From: Aedes albopictus
Taxonomy: Eukaryota; Arthropoda; Insecta; Diptera; Culicidae
Direction of reading: 5' to 3'
NCBI RefSeq assembly: GCF_035046485.1
Contig: NC_085138.1
Span: 95,211,766-95,275,765, forward strand
Length of the DNA stretch: 64,000 nucleotides
Within the stretch, counting starts at the first letter, position 1. Each line of letters starts with the position of its first letter. The position numbers were made by a program, and so were the translations under genes. Of this stretch, positions 56,750 through 64,000 are shown one piece after another. The notes under the pieces were generated by a model. It was given only the letters and a program-made list of their open reading frames with translations, was not told the DNA's origin and searched no databases.

Positions 56750-57204
56750 GAAAATGAATTATGAACACAAGTGATAATCCACTGTTCTCCACATCAGTAT
56801 AACTCAAAAGCACAGCCTATGTTTCAAAGAAGGAAAAACATTCAGATTGGCCGTACACCGCTTTAGATAGATTCAATCCTGGAACTCGTCCAGGGAATTT
56901 TTCCAGGAACTTCAGCACGATTCCCAGAATCCTAAATTTAACACAAGGTATTCCTAGAGGAGAACAAACTGGAAGATTCCCATATGGAACTCCTTATAAA
57001 CACTCATCTCTCTTTGTAAAATTAAATTTTTGAGGAACCCAGATGTCGATTTTAAGCTGAGTATAACAAACAATTTTTCAGATTTCAAAGTTTCAGGAAA
57101 TTTTATAGAGTTATTTTTACGATGATTAAAAAATTGGGATGATTTTGAAACTCCATTCATTTTGGATGGGATGAAAATTTGGTGAAACACTTATAACCTT
57201 TTTT

Positions 57205-57741
57205 CACAGACCAAACAGACGTATCACTTGGAACAAAGTGCGATTAAAATCATCGTCGCAAAAACATAATCGCCCAATGCTAATAACGGCACGTTTTCTA
57301 TTTCGAAAGCACAACGATATTGAATACACAGATAACAGGTGTTCCATATTAAAAAGGCTAGTCGAAAAGCAGACGGTAAATCTCCAGCGAGAGTGCGGCA
57401 ATTTCAACACGACGTACAATGGACTATTCGCCCGACTACGAGGAAAAACCCGAGCACAAACGATAAAGTGAAAAAAAGAAGTCGAAATCACCGACAAACA
57501 GACGTATCACTCTACCCACTTTCCATCGTTTCCCTTTTTAACGGATTATTCAAATATTCTGTGGTTCGTAAATCTCTCGCTCATGGCGCTCGCATAGTTT
57601 TTGCTCCTGTTTGACATTTGCTCACTACCGCCATCTATTCAGTGAGTTTGCGAAACAGCGTAAATAGCATTGGGCGATTATACTTTTGTGACGATGATTT
57701 TATTCGTACTTTGTTCCAAGTGATACGTCTGTTTGTCTGTG
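57205..57741. mobile_element. MITE, CACAGAC ends, about 537 bp
   Basis: CAAACAGACGTATCACTTGG with AACAAAGT near the left end is mirrored near the right. A third, internal copy of ACAAACAGACGTATCACT lies at about 57495, so this may be two elements joined or one inserted beside another. No clear target duplication. Confidence 0.72.
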
Positions 57742-58375
57742 TCGAAACCGAAAACGAACCGAACGGAATGAGTGTCGAATAGGGTGTAACTGAGACGGGG
57801 CTTGCAAAGACGGTCTTCTTTATCTCCAGTTGTTTTTTGCCTTTCTCCTACACCAAAGTGTACTGAAAGGCTATGTTCACTCAAAAAACAAATTTTCGAT
57901 AGAAGGCTCGGAGGGTCAAGTCCAGTGAAGATAATTGTCAGACAAAAGAGGCACAAAACAAGCAACAAAGATGCGGCGATTACTCTTTATCCTAACTGAT
58001 TACAGATAATGACATGATCTCGAAATTCTTTGTTGCAGACAAAACGGAAGCCGAATTTGTTGCGTACTTTTCAACTCGTGAATAATCAATTATTATTAAC
58101 CCAGAATCGAAACTTTTTTATGATACAACTTCAGCAGCGTTGAAGTGTTCACCGACTCGAAGTTACCGCTCAAAAAATCACAACGCAAGCCTTCAAAATC
58201 TATAAGATCGAGGTGCACGATCGTTGTCCTATTCTGTTCAAGTTGGGACAAACCTATGCCGCATGGGGTAGAATGTCGCAACAAATTCAGGTTGCGACAT
58301 TGTCGTTATTGTTGCGCGGTGGCTGAATTTTGATTCACTGGTCAAGTCACATATACCAATCAACTCAGTTCGACG
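57742..58375. other. No gene seen
   Basis: Contains TTGCCTTTCTCCTACACC and ACTGAAAGGC, which look like dispersed repeat sequence, but I cannot delimit an element. Confidence 0.4.
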
Positions 58376-58432
58376 AATTGTGATGATGTATGTGTGTATG
58401 TGTATGTGTGTGTGTGTATGTATGTCTGTGTA
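58376..58432. repeat. GT-rich microsatellite (TATGTGTG-type)
   Basis: Interrupted (TG)n and (TATG)n run. Confidence 0.9.
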
Positions 58433-58707
58433 CAAAAAAGTTCACTCACTTTTAAGGCACTTCCCATTGGCCGTTTTTCCGGATTATAGCTCGAATCGAA
58501 CCGGAATTTTACCGCATTGTTTGCTATTGAAAATGGTTCGGATCGGTCATGGCGTTCCGGAGGGATGGCCATTTCAGTGATCCGGACCAGCACCGGTAGA
58601 ACTGGCCGTATAAAAAACTGAACCTAGCGAAACATCAAACTGCGGCGTTTTTCGTAACCTTTAGCATGGTTGACAAATTTTGTTTGGAAATCAACACTGG
58701 AGCCCAT

Positions 58708-59515
58708 AAATTCCACGATGTCGTCCTAAAATTCAAGATGGTGGCCTAATATTCAAGATGGTATCTCTAAATTCAAGATGGCGGCTGTTTAATATAGTTT
58801 TAGGCTCTAAAACCATGCAATATGCATATATTTGGTATGGGGAAGATGTCCGGAGTCCAAAAACTAAGACCAGAATATCTAAGATGGCGGTCTAAAATCC
58901 AAAATGGTGGTTCAAAATTCAAGATGGCGGCTGTTCTATGAAGTTTTAGGCTCAAAAACCATGAAATATGGGTATATTCAGTCCAAAAATGGCAACCATA
59001 ATATCCAAGATGGTGGCTTAAAATCCAATATGGTGGTTTGAAATCCAAAATGGTGGCTGTTTAATGGAGTTTCAGGCCCCAAAACCATGCAATCTGGGTA
59101 TATTTGGTATGGGGAAGTTGCCTGGAGTCCAAAAATGGCGACCAACACATCCAATACGGCAGCCCAAAATCCAATATGGCGGCTGTTTAAAGGAGTTTTA
59201 GGCCCTAAAACCATGCAATATGGGTATATGTGGTATGGGGAAGATGTCTGGAGTCCAAAAATGGTGACCAGAATATCCAAGATGGCAGCCCAAAATCCAA
59301 GATGTTGGCTCACAATTCAAGGTGGCGTCAGTCCAATAGAGTTTTAGGGCCCAAGCATGCAATTTGGTTAAGGCCTCTTAAAACCATGCCATATGGGTAT
59401 ATTTGACATGGGGAAGATATCCGGAGCCCAAAAATGGCATCCAGAATATCCAAGATCGCAGACTTAAATCCAAAGTGGCGGCTCAAAATTCAAGATAGTG
59501 GCTTTTTCTTAAGAG
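58708..59515. repeat. Tandem array with AAGATGGCGGC (YY1/Pho-like) motifs
   Basis: Five to six diverged copies of a 123-146 base unit, marked by TTTTAGGC(C)CTAAAACCATG at about 58799, 58945, 59068, 59197 and 59341. Each unit also holds ATTTGGTATGGGGAAG and several 20-base sub-repeats around AATCCAAGATGGCGGCT. AAGATGGCGGC occurs exactly at 58775 and 58922, with one-base variants at 58882 and 59007 and others further on. Confidence 0.8.
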
Positions 59516-59632
59516 TTTAAGGCTCAAACATCAAAAGCCAGATAAACGATATGATTTCTGGTGCTATAAAATGGATTTTTATTGAACGTGTGAAAGTTCG
59601 ATATTCTTCAGCATGGCACTTGAATTTTGTTT

Positions 59633-59741
59633 AACCTTTCGCACGCCTTTGTAAAAAGTACAACACTACCTAAAAACCTCGCATGTCGTATACAGCGCGA
59701 GCGTGGTACAGTTTCAACTGCTTGATGAGTTTTCAAAGGCA
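59633..59741. mobile_element. Short inverted-repeat element
   Basis: CCTTTCGCACGCCTTTGTAAAA pattern on the left against TTTTCAAAGGCACGAGAAAGG on the right, imperfect. Non-coding. Confidence 0.5.
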
Positions 59742-59784
59742 CGAGAAAGGCACCATCACCGCTAGGTGGATTAATTCGTTTTTT

Positions 59785-59950
59785 TTAATTTTTGCTGAAC
59801 TCTCAGCAAAATTTTTTGCCGAACTTTCAGAAAAGTTTGCTGAACTTTAAGCAAAACGTTACTGGTGATCAGCTAAGTTTACTGCACAAATCAGCAAATT
59901 TTACTGAATTTCAGCAAAAAAATTGCTAAAAATAAAATTTAAAATAATTT
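59785..59950. repeat. TTGCTGA/TCAGCAAA dyad cluster
   Basis: At least five TTTGCTGAA or TTCAGCAAA blocks in alternating orientation. Same family as 39845-40660 and 43140-43260. Confidence 0.55.
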
Positions 59951-60429
59951 TGCTGAAACCCTCAATCGATTTTTGTTGTGCGGAGTGAAGCTTGCCTTCA
60001 TAATTTATCTCGGATAGCAATAGTTTCATCGTTTTAGGTAATGTAATCAATCGGGCTACAACTGACATTTCGTGACAGCAGCAACATTTGACGTTGTTCT
60101 TTTTTCCTCTTTGCGAGTTTCGTCTCAGGCGTGTAAGATTTAATGGGAGGTCTAGGAAAATTTTATTCAGCTTAATTGTGATCGACCTAGCTGATGGTCA
60201 CATTCAGCATGTTGTAAGTGTATTATGTAAATGTTTTGTATGTTTTAATTTGACCAAGAAAATTGTAATTGTTTTAATGAATGTTTTAGGCTTCTGAAGA
60301 GGGCTAAAGAGTAGTGTATTGGTTGTGCTTACCGCGAAGTATGCTGCTTTTCTTATGTCACCGAAAAGAGACAACCCACAGAAATGAGTAAAATCCACGG
60401 TGATTAATTCCCATTAGTCATTTCTAGAA

Positions 60430-60990
60430 GGTTTCTCGAATTCGAAAAAAAACAAAAACGAAAATTTCAGAAAGATCTTCTAGAAGAAAGAAATTTTAGA
60501 AGATTTTCAGTAAATACACCTGAAGGAAACCTAAGAACCTCCTGAAGGAAATTCTAAAGACACTGCTGGAGGCAATCTAGCAGAAGCTCTTGAAGGAACT
60601 TGAGAAGAAAGCCATGAATGAATTACAGGAATCTCTCCGATAAAATTTCTAGACGAATTTTTGAAGAATGCCGGAAGAAACTCCTGCTGAAAACCTTTCC
60701 TAGGGGAAATATGAAGGCATTTCCGGAGGAATAAAAAAACATGAAAAGTTTCTGTAGGAATTTCCGAAGAAGACCCTAGGAGAAATCAGGGCTGGGAGGG
60801 ACTTCTGGATGAATCTCAGAAAAAAATCCTGGATTAATTTGATATTTTGGGTGTGGCCTAGGAAATTCCAATTCTTGGTAGACAATTTGAAGAAATTCCC
60901 GTAGAAACTCCAGGAGGAATATGAAAAGGGATATCAGGATTAATTCTAGAAGGAACTCCTGAAAAAATCCCATGGGTTAGGAGGAATCCT
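60430..60990. repeat. Degenerate 12-bp family block
   Basis: Diverged GGAATTTC/AGGAGGAA units in the orientation opposite to intron 2. Another trace lies at 56870-56970. No gene. Confidence 0.65.
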
Positions 60991-62000
60991 TCTAGATACC
61001 CAAACCAAAACTTCCCATCGAAATCCAAGTAGAATTTAATGATTGCATCTATTTGGGGCAAGATACTATTAAATATGTTACGGAAGCTGTACTTCTTGGT
61101 TTCGTTATAGAACTGAATCTTTAGTGGGATTCACATGTAAATTCTCAATGTAGAAAACTTTATACGAGCTTTTGACAGCTCAGATTAACTTCGAGCATGC
61201 TTAATTATGAAACAAAAATGCAAACTTTTCAAAAGCCTTTTTTGTATCATTTGATAAACGGGGCTGAACTTTTATTACAGGGGATACTCAAAATAACTGG
61301 GACAGGTAAAATTTCCACTTTTCAAAAAATGTTCAACTCATTGCAACTTTTCGAAAGGGCATCAAATATTATCAAATTTTAACTATAAGTTCATCAACTA
61401 GTTGTGTATCAGTGGCTCAAATTTGGAAAGGATCGGGCCATTCTACACGAAGTTATAAGGATTCTAGAAAAAGGTTTAATTACACGCAGAAAAATATATT
61501 GTAAAACCAAAGGAATTCTGCATAGATTCAACAAATTTTATTGTTGACTCAGCGCTTACCAGCAAATTTTGTTGATTCAACAAATTCATAAATTCATAAC
61601 AACAATAAAATGTTTTGTTTCTAAAATTGCTCGAAATCAACCTGCTGTCAAACCCAATGCATAAAATTTTTCGAAACAAAAATACGATTTGTCAAATCTA
61701 CAAAAGCAATGATTTGAAGTAACAAAAGGTGTTGTATTGGAACTAAAATTTAATTTTGTTGTTTCAATGAAGCTGTTTTTTGAACTAATAATAATAATAA
61801 AACTGTTTCGTTGTTTATTGTTTATTTACATTTATATGAACAAATTCAATTATTTTAAATTTTACACAGCACATCAGCTAAGCAGAAAAAATATGGCGAT
61901 TGTTGATTACGATATGGTGTTGTGGCGTGATTCCTGTTAATGAGTTTTTCGTCGATCCCATTTTCTCTGTTGTTTTCATTCTTTATTCATGGTTATTCTG
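60991..62000. other. No gene seen
   Basis: AT-rich. A stretch at 61480-61700 with TTCAACAAATTTTATTGTTG and its near complement looks like a small MITE but the ends are unclear. Confidence 0.45.
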
Positions 62001-62500
62001 NNNNNNNNNNNNNNNNNNNNNNNNNNNNNNNNNNNNNNNNNNNNNNNNNNNNNNNNNNNNNNNNNNNNNNNNNNNNNNNNNNNNNNNNNNNNNNNNNNNN
62101 NNNNNNNNNNNNNNNNNNNNNNNNNNNNNNNNNNNNNNNNNNNNNNNNNNNNNNNNNNNNNNNNNNNNNNNNNNNNNNNNNNNNNNNNNNNNNNNNNNNN
62201 NNNNNNNNNNNNNNNNNNNNNNNNNNNNNNNNNNNNNNNNNNNNNNNNNNNNNNNNNNNNNNNNNNNNNNNNNNNNNNNNNNNNNNNNNNNNNNNNNNNN
62301 NNNNNNNNNNNNNNNNNNNNNNNNNNNNNNNNNNNNNNNNNNNNNNNNNNNNNNNNNNNNNNNNNNNNNNNNNNNNNNNNNNNNNNNNNNNNNNNNNNNN
62401 NNNNNNNNNNNNNNNNNNNNNNNNNNNNNNNNNNNNNNNNNNNNNNNNNNNNNNNNNNNNNNNNNNNNNNNNNNNNNNNNNNNNNNNNNNNNNNNNNNNN
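62001..62500. other. Assembly gap (500 N)
   Basis: Run of exactly 500 N, a scaffold-join convention, so the real distance is unknown. Open frames crossing it are meaningless. Confidence 1.
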
Positions 62501-64000
62501 TCGGAAATCGAAGCATCTTTTTGATGCGCTTGCTCCTTCTCATACGATGTCTCCGCCCTAATAGAAAAATATGATACAACTGGCCTCACATCAGCTATCA
62601 TCATGATCATACACGGAATGGTACAATCATTCATCCAATAGCCAGTGCATGATACATTTTAATTGGGGCTTTTTAGGCCAAATTGAATCGTCGATCCCCG
62701 AGCAGAGGAAAATATCAAAATAATAACAACGGAATAACAAAACCTGTTTTTATATCTCGGTTTGTTATTATTAACTCATTAAGTCATCACCGTTCCATAA
62801 CATGTTCTGTTGGGCAATCTTATTTTGTTATGATCGTGCTCTTGGTATATTTTCTTTGAATTACATTTCAATAACATGTTTTGTTGTTGCACAAGTTCAG
62901 TTATTATTGCGTCATTGAGACTAGTACAAATATTTGATCATTAATATTACAACATAACTAGCTTTGCAATCAAAACTACACCATTCGAGATTTTCGTTGT
63001 TCACAGCATTCCGTGAGGAACTGTAAGAGAAAATATTATTTTGTCATCAGTTCCTCTTCTTACTGACATTACGTTACAGTGCCAACTTATCAGCCTTTTG
63101 TTTTATAAGCACTTTGAAAAGTATACCTGTTTTTTGTCCCAGTTTCAGTTAGGTTCTTCTTCTTCTTCTTCAGTTTCAGTTAGGTATGAATACGAAAATA
63201 GAGAGTGTAATAGAGTGTTAGCCATTTTATGAAACATTTTGGATCAACTGGTGGAATTCAACGACAAACAACACATTTTCGACAAAAATGTAAAAAAATA
63301 AGCCATCAAGAACTACATTGATTATTTTTAGACATTTTATTTTTATTGATTTCACTGCATCGAGCTCACTTAAATTAACTAGGATAAATGTGTCAATCAA
63401 TGAGGTAATAATGTAAATCTTATAAACAATGAACCACCTAATAAACGACGGTAGTTTTGCATCGTAAGTGTTTGGAAAATAAACGAGAACTATTGTTTCT
63501 CTCTGTTTTCGATAAGAAATCGCTTGCGACAAAAATAGCGTTCCAATTATGAATGAAACATTTAACAATAGATCCTATTGTTGCGTATCCCATTGAATGC
63601 ATATGGGACTTTGGAGGAGTTCCTATTGTTACGGGTATAAATATTTGTTACAATTATAAGACAGAATAATTTTTTAATGTGTTATAAGATTATTATTCGT
63701 TCGTTCTTTGTGTTGTATGTTTCATTTTAACTTATATATATTCCCATACTTTTAATGCACATTTATAGGGTTCTGGAAAAATAGAGGCCCATGAAATGCA
63801 ATCCCACTTTGATTGCCGACTTTCAGGCTATTTCGGGCAGCGGTCAAGTACTAGAGATGTAAACCTTCCCCTGCCACGGACTTCAAGTTGTTAAGCTCAA
63901 GTATCGAACCCTGAAACGGGATGCCCGATTAGGATTAGTTTTCCTAGACAAAACCAAGCTATGAACACAGCAACAAATGATGTGAACTAAAAGGCAAAAT
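62501..64000. other. No gene seen
   Basis: AT-rich. 62700-62900 has alternating AATAACA and TGTTATT blocks (a possible decayed inverted-repeat element), and (TTC)n lies near 63153-63170. The minus-strand frame at 63227-63568 is AT-rich and not recognisable. Confidence 0.45.

Noticed and set aside
61900..62634. Several frames of about 200 codons across 62001-62500
   Set aside because: They consist of undetermined bases in an assembly gap.

Overview
This window is repeat-dominated nuclear DNA from a culicine mosquito, most likely Aedes. The evidence is the mosquito-type mobile elements: tRNA-headed SINEs resembling Feilai, a copia element with the initiator-tRNA-Met half-tRNA primer site, many TIR miniature elements, and a degenerate 12-bp repeat with an EcoRI-site core. 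The only host protein gene I can assemble is a three-exon minus-strand gene at 15482-25593. It encodes a centriolar CEP120-type protein of 906 residues, and its introns are filled with repeats.

Layout. 1-10305 is a palindrome of palindromes built from a 12-bp unit (consensus GGAATTCCTCCA). It is cut by the window edge, so its true outer end is not visible. 11056-12873 holds the 3' part of a gypsy-type LTR retrotransposon. 12890-15150 holds more 12-bp repeats, a decayed copia-like fragment and a diverged tandem pair. 15374-25593 is the CEP120 gene: intron 2 carries about 4.8 kb of degenerate 12-bp repeats with a roughly 1.1-kb higher-order period, and intron 1 carries a 1.6-kb homogeneous 24/25-bp minisatellite. 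28293-33280 is a complete 5-kb LTR element with two apparently identical 213-bp LTRs, an AATTT target duplication and no recognisable coding capacity. 33385-43533 is a mosaic of MITEs, SINEs and a 5'-truncated LINE. 43771-44618 is an 848-bp TRIM-type LTR element with identical 194-bp LTRs. 45122-53781 is a five-level nest: a dispersed repeat carries a tRNA-like composite, which carries a copia element, which carries an hAT-like element, which carries a SINE; a second SINE and a MITE also sit in the copia gag. 54413-59950 holds further MITEs, a possible noncoding first exon of a gene running rightward (about 55460-56164), and a tandem array rich in YY1/Pho-like AAGATGGCGGC motifs. 62001-62500 is an assembly gap of N.

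The most interesting signals are two arrays of very short hairpins. One lies inside each of the two non-coding LTR elements, on the inferred sense strand and downstream of the same kind of primer site (TGGCGACGAG). In both arrays the stems vary from unit to unit while remaining paired. This would fit a selected RNA structure, such as a packaging or dimerisation signal, in elements that have no genes of their own.

Long open frames in the 12-bp and 24/25-bp repeats are arithmetic artefacts: units that are multiples of 3 and lack stop codons stay open on both strands. They are not annotated as genes.
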